This document shows, piece after piece, positions 27,301-35,120 of a DNA stretch of 64,000 nt; position 1 is the stretch's first letter; every line of letters begins with the position of its first letter. The notes below the pieces were generated by a model. The model ran no database searches and had not been told where the DNA came from. It was given only the letters and a program-made list of their open reading frames with translations. The stretch is from contig NZ_CP158687.1 in NCBI RefSeq assembly GCF_040580765.1, forward strand, positions 372,001-436,000. The letters are read 5' to 3'. The stretch is from Lentibacter algarum. Its GTDB lineage: Bacteria > Pseudomonadota > Alphaproteobacteria > Rhodobacterales > Rhodobacteraceae. The translations under genes and the position numbers were made by a program.

Positions 27301-27525
27301 TCAGGCGATAATGTCAGGAAGAAGCCTGTCTTCGATCAGCGCGATTTTGTCTTTTAGCTGGAGCTTTTGTTTTTTCAGGCGGCGTATCGTGAGCTGGTCG
27401 GCTGTGCCCTTCTCAATAAGTGCTTCGATGGCTTGATCCAGATCGCGATGCTCGTGCTTGAAGACTTCAAGCTCAAACCGCAGCACGTCTTCGTTCTTCA
27501 TCGCGAGGTCATTGGGGGCATTCAT
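27301..27525 (-). CDS. YdcH family (DUF465) small coiled-coil protein
   Basis: A 74-residue protein of the DUF465/YdcH family. It has the typical EHRDLDQAIEAL block followed by LTIRRLKKQKLQLKDKIALIE, two short helices likely to form a coiled coil. Its function is unknown. It is transcribed with purE/purK orientation but 69 nt upstream of purE. Confidence 0.85.
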   Translation of the reverse strand: MNAPNDLAMKNEDVLRFELEVFKHEHRDLDQAIEALIEKGTADQLTIRRLKKQKLQLKDKIALIEDRLLPDIIA

Positions 27526-27590
27526 TGGCGCTGTGATTCCATTTGGGGCAAGAGCTGTAAGATACTGAAAGAATGCATTTTCGCAAAGCT

Positions 27591-27620
27591 CTTGCAGAGC
27601 TTGTGCAGCTTTCCCATATT
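27591..27620 (+). promoter_or_regulatory. Candidate RpoH (heat-shock sigma) promoter for hsp20
   Basis: CTTGCAG at 27591-27597 and CCCATATT at 27613-27620 with a 15-nt spacer match the sigma-32 pattern (CTTGAAA, 11-16 nt, CCCATNT) well. It lies about 70 nt upstream of the hsp20 ATG. This agrees with a heat-shock gene; activity is inferred. Confidence 0.6.
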
Positions 27621-27688
27621 AGAGGAAGTCAGGTTGCCACAATGGGGCCTGTGAATACACACTGTCGCTTAAGCAAAAAGGGCGTGTC

Positions 27689-28108
27689 ATGAGCAAACTT
27701 ACTTTGGGATCACATCCCTATCTCTTGGGCTTTGAACAGCTGGAGCGCCTTTTGGAGCGCACGGCCAAGTCTGGCAACGAGGGCTACCCTCCTTTCAATA
27801 TTGAGCAAACCTCGCACAATTCCTATCGCATCACGCTTGCCGTTGCTGGCTTTGCGGAGGAAGACCTAGCGATCACAATCGAAGACAAGCAGCTTGTTAT
27901 TCGTGGTCGTCAGTCAGACGACAGCGAGGAGCGGGTCTTTCTGCACCGTGGGATCGCGGCGCGCCAGTTCCAACGCTCTTTTGTCTTGGCTGATGGGGTC
28001 GAGGTGGGCGAAGCCCTCATCGAGAATGGACTTTTGCATATTGATCTTACACGCGCGGAGCCTGAGCAGGTTGTGCAGACGATCAAGATCAAGTCGGGCA
28101 AAAAGTAA
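27689..28108 (+). CDS. Hsp20 small heat-shock protein (alpha-crystallin family)
   Basis: A 139-residue small heat-shock protein. The alpha-crystallin domain spans about residues 35-130, with YRITLAVAGFAEEDLAITIED at its start and RGIAARQFQRSFVLADGVEV further on. It resembles IbpA, an ATP-independent holdase. The upstream RpoH-like promoter supports heat induction. It is followed after 11 nt by a DUF1150 gene, a pairing common in roseobacters. Confidence 0.93.
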   Translation: MSKLTLGSHPYLLGFEQLERLLERTAKSGNEGYPPFNIEQTSHNSYRITLAVAGFAEEDLAITIEDKQLVIRGRQSDDSEERVFLHRGIAARQFQRSFVLADGVEVGEALIENGLLHIDLTRAEPEQVVQTIKIKSGKK

Positions 28109-28119
28109 GGAGAGACAAT

Positions 28120-28347
28120 ATGAATACAGTTTATGATTTTGCGGACGATGTTGAGCAGCCGATTGTGTATGTACGCGAAGTGGCACTCGCGGATCTTCCT
28201 GAAGAGGTTCGCGCCGAAGCGACGGGGCTGAAAAAGCTCTATGCGTTGCATGATGCATCGGGTGAGCGCTTGGCCCTTGTGAAGGACCGCAAGCTTGCCT
28301 TCATGCTGGCGCGTCAGAACGATATGACGCCTGTTACGGCGCACTAA
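28120..28347 (+). CDS. DUF1150 family protein
   Basis: A 75-residue protein of the DUF1150 family, found mainly in Rhodobacterales and Rhizobiales. The blocks IVYVREVALADLPEEVR, LYALHDASGERLALVKDR and a C-terminal AFMLARQNDMTPVTAH are characteristic. It is small, soluble and acidic. Co-transcription with hsp20 suggests a stress link, but no function is known. Confidence 0.88.
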   Translation: MNTVYDFADDVEQPIVYVREVALADLPEEVRAEATGLKKLYALHDASGERLALVKDRKLAFMLARQNDMTPVTAH

Positions 28348-28364
28348 GCGACACGCATTGATAG

Positions 28365-28395
28365 AAAAGGCGCGGTGCTGATGCCCGCGCCTTTT
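28365..28395. terminator. Bidirectional terminator after DUF1150 and the sat-cysC gene
   Basis: AAAAGGCGCGG (28365-28375) pairs with CCGCGCCTTTT (28385-28395), with a 9-nt loop. The flanking A/T runs allow it to serve both strands. Confidence 0.85.
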
Positions 28396-28414
28396 TGCGT
28401 TGCTGGTGTATGCC

Positions 28415-30130
28415 TTACTGAGCGGCGATCAGGCCCATGCTTTCAAGCTTGAGCAGCACTTGGTGTGCGCAATTGTCGACATCGACATTCTCGGTTTCGA
28501 CGCTGAGTTCAGGGCTGGCCGGAACATCATAGGGGTCTGAAATTCCTGTGAACTCTTTGATCTTTCCTTCACGCGCGAGTTTGTAGAGACCTTTACGGTC
28601 GCGGCGCTCGCATTCTTCAATACTGGTGGCGACGTGGACTTCCACAAAGGCACCAAAGGCCTCGACGTCTTCACGGACGGCGCGGCGGGTGGTGGCGTAG
28701 GGCGCGATTGGAGCGCAGATGGCGATGCCGCCGTTCTTTGTAATTTCGCTTGCAACATAGCCGATGCGGCGGATGTTCAGATCGCGGTGCTCTTTTGAGA
28801 AGCCAAGCTCTGAGGAGAGGTTTTTGCGAACGATATCGCCATCAAGCAGAGTGACAGGACGGCCACCCATTTCCATCAGCTTGACCATGAGGGCGTTGGC
28901 GATGGTGGATTTGCCTGACCCCGAGAAGCCTGTGAAGAACACGGTAAAGCCTTGCTGTGAGCGTGGCGGGCGGGTTTTGCGCAGTTCTGATACGACTTCG
29001 GGGAATGAGAACCATTCTGGGATCTCCAAGCCCTCAGCGAGGCGGCGGCGTAGTTCTGTGCCGGAAATGTTGAGAATTGTGACATCGTCTTTGTCTTTGA
29101 TTTCGTCCATTGGCTCGTATTGGGCGCGCTCGGCGACCCAGACCATATGCTTGAAGTCCACCATTTCGATTCCGATTTCGTCTTGGTGGGTGCGGAAGAG
29201 GTCTTGGGCGTCATAGGGGCCGTAGAAGTCCTCGCCTGCGGAGTTTTTACCGGGGCCAGCGTGGTCGCGACCCACGATGAAGTGTGTGCAGCCGTGGTTG
29301 GCACGGATCAGGCCATGCCAGACCGCTTCACGCGGGCCTGCCATGCGCATCGCAAGATTGAGCAGGCTCATTGATGTCGTGGAGGCAGGATATTTGTCTA
29401 GAACTGCTTCATAGCAGCGTACGCGCGTGAAGTGGTCGACATCACCAGGTTTTGTCATGCCAACAACGGGATGGATGAGCAGGTTGGCTTGGGCTTCGCG
29501 CGCGGCGCGGAAGGTCAGCTCTTGGTGCGCGCGGTGGAGTGGGTTGCGCGTCTGGAAGGCGACAACCTTGCGCCAGCCGAGCTTGCGAAAATAGGCGCGC
29601 AGCTCGTTGGGCGTGTCGCGACGACCGCGGAAGTCATAGTGCACGGGCTGCTGGATGCCTGTCACGGGGCCACCGAGGTAGATCTTGCCTGCTTGGTTGT
29701 GCAAATAGTTCACGGCGGGGTGCGCATCATCGTCTGCGCCGAACACCATCTCGGCTTCGCGGGCTTTGTTTGGTTCCCAGCGGTCTGTGACTGTCATTGT
29801 GGCGAGGATGACGCCCTCTTGGTCACGCAGGGCGATATCTTGGCCAAGTTCGAGCTTGGCTGCGAAGTCCTCATTCACATCCAATGTGATAGGCATGGGC
29901 CAGAGCGCGCCGCTTTCAAGGCGCATGTTCTCAACGACGCCATCATAGTCTGCCTCGCTGAGAAAGCCTTTGAGCGGGTTGAAGCCGCCATTCATCAAAA
30001 GCTCTAGATCGCAAATCTGACGCGGTGTCAGATCGTGGCTGACCAAATCGGCAGCTTCGACTTTGAGTTTTTGGGCGCTTTCATAGGATACGTAAAGCTC
30101 GGGAATGGGGGCGAGATTGGGTGCGAACAT
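28415..30130 (-). CDS. Bifunctional sulfate adenylyltransferase / adenylylsulfate kinase
   Basis: A 571-residue fusion for sulfate activation: sulfate + ATP to APS, then APS to PAPS. The N-terminal PUA-like and ATP sulfurylase domains cover about residues 1-385, with the QTRNPLHRAHQE motif, the GRDHAGPGKN loop and the MNGGFNPLKGFL start. The C-terminal APS kinase covers about 390-571, with P-loop GFSGSGKST and DGDIVRKNLSSELGFS. This archaeal/PAPSS-type ATP sulfurylase fused to CysC is frequent in roseobacters. Sulfate assimilation genes cysDN or cysH are not in the window. Confidence 0.93.
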   Translation of the reverse strand: MFAPNLAPIPELYVSYESAQKLKVEAADLVSHDLTPRQICDLELLMNGGFNPLKGFLSEADYDGVVENMRLESGALWPMPITLDVNEDFAAKLELGQDIALRDQEGVILATMTVTDRWEPNKAREAEMVFGADDDAHPAVNYLHNQAGKIYLGGPVTGIQQPVHYDFRGRRDTPNELRAYFRKLGWRKVVAFQTRNPLHRAHQELTFRAAREAQANLLIHPVVGMTKPGDVDHFTRVRCYEAVLDKYPASTTSMSLLNLAMRMAGPREAVWHGLIRANHGCTHFIVGRDHAGPGKNSAGEDFYGPYDAQDLFRTHQDEIGIEMVDFKHMVWVAERAQYEPMDEIKDKDDVTILNISGTELRRRLAEGLEIPEWFSFPEVVSELRKTRPPRSQQGFTVFFTGFSGSGKSTIANALMVKLMEMGGRPVTLLDGDIVRKNLSSELGFSKEHRDLNIRRIGYVASEITKNGGIAICAPIAPYATTRRAVREDVEAFGAFVEVHVATSIEECERRDRKGLYKLAREGKIKEFTGISDPYDVPASPELSVETENVDVDNCAHQVLLKLESMGLIAAQ

Positions 30131-30389
30131 TGTTACTACTCTTGGGCTGTGGCGAAGCGCTGACGCTCGCTCGTTATCGTTTGGTCTGGGTCAGCTATGC
30201 CAGCGACAAGGTAAATTTCAAGCTAAAGGGTGGCATTGTTGTGAAAAAGCGCCGTTTGTGAGTCATTTGGAGCGCAGGCTGTGAAACGAAAAAATCTCTA
30301 GACAGAAGTGTCTATTGTGTCGAAGCTTGTCCAAAATACAGTGAGTCGGCGGAGCAGCACGTCTCCTGTGGCCAGATGGGAGAAGAGAC
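30131..30389. promoter_or_regulatory. Divergent regulatory region, sat-cysC / quaternary-amine cluster
   Basis: A 259-nt intergenic region holding the perfect inverted repeat at 30299-30314. No gene is supported in it. The side nearest sat-cysC shows no clear promoter or riboswitch. Confidence 0.5.
30299..30314. promoter_or_regulatory. Perfect 16-bp inverted repeat, candidate TetR operator
   Basis: TAGACA-GAAG-TGTCTA is a perfect 6-4-6 dyad, 76 nt upstream of the first flavoprotein gene. Its shape fits a TetR-family operator and the cluster encodes a TetR-type protein at 34345. The binding partner is inferred, not shown. Confidence 0.5.
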
Positions 30390-32792
30390 ATGAATTCGCA
30401 TTATCGCGTTGTGGTTATCGGGGGTGGCGTTGTCGGGACGTCGGTTCTGTATCATCTGGCAAAGTTTGGCTGGAAAGATGTCTGCCTTTTGGAACGTTCC
30501 GTACTGACTGCGGGGTCCAGTTGGCACGCGGCTGGCGGATTTCATGCGCTCAATGCTGATCCGAATATTGCTCAGTTGCAGGCTTATACGATTGATCTTT
30601 TTGAAGAGATTCAGGAGGAAAGCGGTCAAAATATCGGCTTGCATATGACGGGTGGCCTGACGCTTGCTGGCACGCCCGACCGTTGGGAGTGGCTCCAGTC
30701 GGCGTATCGCACGTTTCAGTCAATTGGGATTGAGGATTGTCGCCTTGTGACGCCTGAAGAGGCAGGCGAGCTTTGCCCTATCATGTCAACGGAGGGTATC
30801 CTCGGAGGGATGTGGGCAGACCGGGAGGGCTATATCGATACCACAGGTACGGTCCACGCCTATGCTGGCGCAGCCAAGAAGCGCGGTGCGAGCATTTTTG
30901 AGCACACAAAGGTCGAGAGCCTTGAGCAGACAGCAGATGGCTGGCGCCTGATCACCGATAAGGGTGAGATCACTTGCGAGCATGTTGTCAACGCGGCGGG
31001 CCTTTGGGCCAAGCAAGTGGGGCGTATGGCCGGAATCGAGCTACCTGTTGCACCGCTTAAGCATCATTATTTAATTTCTGACACGATCCCTCAGCTGGAG
31101 GAGATCGACTTTGAAGTGCCGATGACAGTCGATCTGGAGGGGTTCACTTACCTTCGTCAGGATCAGAAGGGTGTTTTGCTCGGGATCTATGAGATCGACC
31201 ACGAGCACTGGGCGCTGGATGGTGCGCCTTGGGATTATGGTATTGAGCTTTTTCAAGAGCAGACCGACCGGATAGAAAACGAGCTGACGCTGGGCTTTGA
31301 GCGGTATCCAGCGCTGCAAGAGGTGGGGGTTAAGACTTGGGTCAATGGCGCGTTTACCTTTGCGCCTGATGGCAATCCGCTGGTTGGCCCTGTGCGCGGC
31401 AAGCCAGGCTATTGGTGCGCTTGTGCTGTAATGGCTGGCTTCTTGCAGGGCGGCGGTGTTGGCAAATCGCTGGCCGAATGGATCATCCATGGCGAGCCTG
31501 AAGCCGATGTCTTTGGTATGGATGTGGCGCGCTTTGGGGATTTTGCCGAGAACCGCCAGTATATCAAGGAAACGACGGGTCAGTTTTATACCCGCCGTTT
31601 CGTGATGACCTACCCGAATGAGCAGCTGCCAGCAGGGCGACCTCTCAAGATGGCACCTGCCTATAGTGATATGACCGAGGCGGGCTGTCGCTGGGGCGTA
31701 AGCTATGGACTTGAAGTGCCGCTTTACTTTGCGCCCAAAGACTTTGTCGAAACGCCCACGCTCAAGCGCTCAAATGCGCATGACCTTGTGGCTGCAGAAT
31801 GCAAAGCGACACGTGAGGCTGTTGGCTTGCTTGATATCTCGGGCTTCTCGCGCTTTGAGGTGACTGGTGAGGGCGCTGAGGCGTGGCTTGACCATATCAT
31901 GGCCTCCAAGCTCCCAGCGCCAGGGCGTGCAAAGCTTGCGCCAATGCTCTCGGAAGCGGGCAAGCTCAAAGGGGATCTCACGATCTTTAATTGGGGCGAT
32001 GGAACCTACTGGATCATGGGCAGCTACTATCTGCGCGAATGGCATATGCGCTGGTTTGATGATCATATGGGCGAGGGTGTGACCCTAAGCGATATTTCGG
32101 ACAAGATGGTGGGCTTCTCCCTCTCTGGACCAAATTCTCGCAAAGTTTTGGAGAGGCTCACTGTTGATCCGATTGGCGACCTCAAATTCATGGGGTGTGG
32201 CAGCTACGACTTGGGCTTGCTTAAGTGTAAGATTGGGCGGCTCTCGCTGACAGGAGAGCTGGGGTATGAAATCAATTGTTCGGCTTCTGAGCACATTGCT
32301 CTGCGTAAAATGCTACTTGAGGCAGGAGCTGATCTTGGCATGCGCGAGGTTGGTTTTAATGCGATGCTCAGTATGCGGCTTGAAAAGAGCTTTGGGATCT
32401 GGAGCGCGGAGTTCACCCAAGGCTATACGGCGGCGCAGACGGGTATGGACCGCTGGATTGACTGGGATAAAGAATTTGTCGGTAAAGCAGCAGCACTGGC
32501 TGAGCAAAGCGGCAGCGGCCCCGCGCAAAAGCTGGTCATGCTTGAAGTCGAGGCCGACGGGGCCGATGCGAGCGGGTATGAGCCTATCTGGTCGGGCGGC
32601 GCGCTTGTCGGGTTTGTGACCTCGGGGGGATATGGCCACACCTTGGGCAAGTCCTATGCCATGGCCATGGTCAATCGCGAGCTGACGTCGGAGGGCACTG
32701 AGCTTTTGGTGCACGTCGTTGGCGCAGAGCGTGCAGCAAAAGTCATTGCGGCTTCGCCTTGTGACCCTGCTGGCAAAGCGATGCGGGGCTGA
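30390..32792 (+). CDS. FAD-dependent oxidoreductase fused to GcvT (dimethylglycine/sarcosine dehydrogenase family)
   Basis: An 800-residue, two-part protein. Residues 1-380 are a DAO-type FAD domain with the GGGVVGTSV dinucleotide fold and GSSWHAAGG, whose H46 aligns with the His that covalently holds FAD in DMGDH and sarcosine dehydrogenase. A FAO_M linker and GcvT domains (about 430-790) follow, which in DMGDH bind tetrahydrofolate and take the methyl carbon as methylene-THF. The likely reaction is oxidative N-demethylation of a secondary or tertiary amine; the substrate is not determinable. mttB starts one base after its stop, so the two are translationally coupled. Confidence 0.9.
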   Translation: MNSHYRVVVIGGGVVGTSVLYHLAKFGWKDVCLLERSVLTAGSSWHAAGGFHALNADPNIAQLQAYTIDLFEEIQEESGQNIGLHMTGGLTLAGTPDRWEWLQSAYRTFQSIGIEDCRLVTPEEAGELCPIMSTEGILGGMWADREGYIDTTGTVHAYAGAAKKRGASIFEHTKVESLEQTADGWRLITDKGEITCEHVVNAAGLWAKQVGRMAGIELPVAPLKHHYLISDTIPQLEEIDFEVPMTVDLEGFTYLRQDQKGVLLGIYEIDHEHWALDGAPWDYGIELFQEQTDRIENELTLGFERYPALQEVGVKTWVNGAFTFAPDGNPLVGPVRGKPGYWCACAVMAGFLQGGGVGKSLAEWIIHGEPEADVFGMDVARFGDFAENRQYIKETTGQFYTRRFVMTYPNEQLPAGRPLKMAPAYSDMTEAGCRWGVSYGLEVPLYFAPKDFVETPTLKRSNAHDLVAAECKATREAVGLLDISGFSRFEVTGEGAEAWLDHIMASKLPAPGRAKLAPMLSEAGKLKGDLTIFNWGDGTYWIMGSYYLREWHMRWFDDHMGEGVTLSDISDKMVGFSLSGPNSRKVLERLTVDPIGDLKFMGCGSYDLGLLKCKIGRLSLTGELGYEINCSASEHIALRKMLLEAGADLGMREVGFNAMLSMRLEKSFGIWSAEFTQGYTAAQTGMDRWIDWDKEFVGKAAALAEQSGSGPAQKLVMLEVEADGADASGYEPIWSGGALVGFVTSGGYGHTLGKSYAMAMVNRELTSEGTELLVHVVGAERAAKVIAASPCDPAGKAMRG

Positions 32793-32793
32793 G

Positions 32794-34335
32794 ATGGCAG
32801 AGACCAAAGCCAACAGACCCAGACGGCGCGGACGTGCCGACGCTAAGGCTGCGCCGTTTGAGCGCAAGACGAACTATCGCAATCTGAAAAATCCGTTTCC
32901 GCCAATGAAGGTGTTTTCAGACGATCAGATTGAAAACATGCATGAAACGGCTCTTCGCACTTTGGAAGAGCTGGGGATGCGTGTGCTTTTGCCTGAAGCC
33001 ATCGCGATCTTTAAGGCCGGTGGTGCGCGGGTTGTGGGTGATATGGTGTACATCGGGCGCGAGATGGTTGCTGCGGCGCTTGCGAGCGCACCAAAGTCGA
33101 TTGTGGGGCGCGGGGGCGCAAGCGAGCGCGATGTAACGCTTGAGCTTGGCAGTCTCGTTTTTCAGCCAGGCGCGGGTGCGCCGAATGCAACGGATCTTGT
33201 TCGGGGGCGCCGCCCCGGTTCTGCACGTGATTTTATCGAATATACGAAAATCGCTCATCACTATGATGTCTTTCAGATGATGTCGCCCTCTGTTGAGCCA
33301 CAGGATGTGCCGACGCATCTGCGGCACTACTTTACGATGCAGACGCAGTTGGAGCTGACGGATAAGTTTCCCTTCGTTTTTGCGCGTGGGACGCCGCAGA
33401 CGATGGATGGGTTTCGTATGCTGCAAGACTATCGCGGTGTGGACGACGAGACGTTTCTGTCTGATCCGTATTGTTACACGATCATCAATACCAACAGCCC
33501 GCGCACGCTTGATATCCCTATGGCGCAGGGGCTGATCGATTTTGCCCGCCACGGACAGCTTTCGATTGTTACTCCCTTTACGCTGATGGGAGCGATGGCA
33601 CCTATTACTGTGGCTGGGGCTATCACGCTCAGTCATTCGGAGGCTTTGGCTGGCATCACGCTTACACAACTTGTCAGATCAGGTGCGCCCGTTTGTTATG
33701 GTACCTTCACCTCCAATGTGGATATGAAATCTGGCGCGCCTGCCTTTGGAACGCCTTCGCATTTTCAAGCCAGCCTTGCAGCGGGTCAGCTCGCGCGCTT
33801 TACAGGCCTGCCTTGGCGCTCGGCTGCGGGCTCGGCCTCAAACACCAATGATGTGCAAGCGGCGAACGAAAACCAGATGGGCCTTTGGGGCTGCCTCATG
33901 GCAGGGGCGACTGTGATTATTCACTCTGCAGGGTGGCTTGAGGGTGGATTGAGCGTCTCTTATGAGAAAGTCATCACCGACGCTGAAGTGCTCAATATGA
34001 TAGCGGAGCTTTGCGCCGGAGCTGAGGCAGGGCCCGATGAGATCGGCTTTGAAAAGGCGATCAGCGAGGTGCAACCATCGGGACATTTCTTCGCAACAAC
34101 GCAAACGATGGAGCGTTACAACACTGCGTTTTATGAGCCGCATGTGCATGACTACGCCAACTTTGGAACATGGACAGAGCGCGGCTCAGAGGATGCGAAC
34201 ACGCGGGCCACTAAAGTCTGGCAGGGTATCCTTGCGGCAGACAGCCGCCCTGCGGTGGACGAAACTCGGCTGGGCACGCTACAAGACTTTATTGCCAAAC
34301 GCACGGAAGAAGGCGGTGCGCCGCCTGAAAGCTGA
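32794..34335 (+). CDS. MttB-family (trimethylamine/betaine) methyltransferase, non-pyrrolysine
   Basis: A 513-residue COG5598 protein. The ATG at 32794 is one base after the previous stop. The N-terminus has a basic tail, RPRRRGRADAK. Conserved family segments include QDVPTHLRHYF, the NTNSPRTLD and MAQGLIDFARHGQ blocks and GAMAPITVAGAI. The frame has no in-frame TAG, so pyrrolysine, used by archaeal MttB, is absent; relatives of this type (MtgB, MtpB) demethylate glycine betaine or proline betaine to a corrinoid protein. No corrinoid-binding partner is nearby, so the methyl acceptor is unknown. Confidence 0.88.
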   Translation: MAETKANRPRRRGRADAKAAPFERKTNYRNLKNPFPPMKVFSDDQIENMHETALRTLEELGMRVLLPEAIAIFKAGGARVVGDMVYIGREMVAAALASAPKSIVGRGGASERDVTLELGSLVFQPGAGAPNATDLVRGRRPGSARDFIEYTKIAHHYDVFQMMSPSVEPQDVPTHLRHYFTMQTQLELTDKFPFVFARGTPQTMDGFRMLQDYRGVDDETFLSDPYCYTIINTNSPRTLDIPMAQGLIDFARHGQLSIVTPFTLMGAMAPITVAGAITLSHSEALAGITLTQLVRSGAPVCYGTFTSNVDMKSGAPAFGTPSHFQASLAAGQLARFTGLPWRSAAGSASNTNDVQAANENQMGLWGCLMAGATVIIHSAGWLEGGLSVSYEKVITDAEVLNMIAELCAGAEAGPDEIGFEKAISEVQPSGHFFATTQTMERYNTAFYEPHVHDYANFGTWTERGSEDANTRATKVWQGILAADSRPAVDETRLGTLQDFIAKRTEEGGAPPES

Positions 34336-34344
34336 GGGAAACCC

Positions 34345-35016
34345 ATGTCAAAAGCACCAGCCCTTCTTTTGCACCGTGATGATCCTGACAAGCCGCCGCT
34401 TGTGGGGCACGTCAAGGTCACGCGCGAAGACTGGCTGAATGTGGCGCGGGACATATTGATCAGTGAAGGCGTGGGGCAAGTGAAGGTGCTGGGGATTGCG
34501 GAGCGGCTCGACGTCTCGCGGTCATCTTTTTATTGGTATTTCAAGAGCCGCGAAGACTTGCTCAGCCAGCTTCTAGAGGATTGGAATGCCACCAACACAG
34601 GGATCATGATCCGTCATACAGAACTCCCTGCGAAGACCATAACGGGCGCGCTTAATAACTTCTTTCGCTGTGTTGTGGACCCAGAAGGCTTCAATCCGCA
34701 ACTCGACTTTGCTGTGCGGGAATGGGCGCGGCGCGACGGCTCTGTGCGGCGTGTCATTGACCGAGCTGATGCGGCGCGCCAAGATGCGATTACCAAGATG
34801 TTTGAGCGTTACGGATATGATCCAGCTGAAGCTGATATTCGCGCGCGCGTGCTGTATTATCAGCAGATCGGTTACTATGCGCTCGATCTGGCCGAAACGC
34901 TGGAAGAACGGCTGACGCGGGTTGAGGGCTATCTCTATTGCTTTACAGGCGTTCTGCCCACAGCTGAAGAAGTTGCTGATTTTAGATCGTTTTCGCGCTC
35001 GGTGGATTTAACGTGA
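34345..35016 (+). CDS. TetR-family transcriptional regulator
   Basis: A 223-residue regulator. The N-terminal TetR DNA-binding domain covers about residues 25-72: WLNVARDILISEGVGQVKVLGIAERLDVSRSSFYWYF, with the classic second half of the helix-turn-helix. The C-terminal half is a helical ligand-binding region. Its place inside the methylamine cluster, 9 nt after mttB, suggests local control, probably through the dyad at 30299. The effector would be expected to be the substrate or an intermediate. Confidence 0.92.
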   Translation: MSKAPALLLHRDDPDKPPLVGHVKVTREDWLNVARDILISEGVGQVKVLGIAERLDVSRSSFYWYFKSREDLLSQLLEDWNATNTGIMIRHTELPAKTITGALNNFFRCVVDPEGFNPQLDFAVREWARRDGSVRRVIDRADAARQDAITKMFERYGYDPAEADIRARVLYYQQIGYYALDLAETLEERLTRVEGYLYCFTGVLPTAEEVADFRSFSRSVDLT

Positions 35017-35120
35017 GGCGCTTATGAGGGTTGTGAGTGGAGCTAAGCTCGCTCAGTTATTTCTGTTCTTTTCTTAGGAATGCGAGCGTGTAAGCTCTGC
35101 CAAAACAAGCGAGGCTTATC

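Noticed and set aside
32917..33669. 250-residue minus-strand ORF inside the MttB-family gene
   Set aside because: Basic, Cys/His-rich composition typical of an antisense frame; no start signal or motif.
32794..34335. Possible pyrrolysine (amber) codon in mttB
   Set aside because: The frame is open throughout with no in-frame TAG, so it is a non-pyrrolysine homologue.
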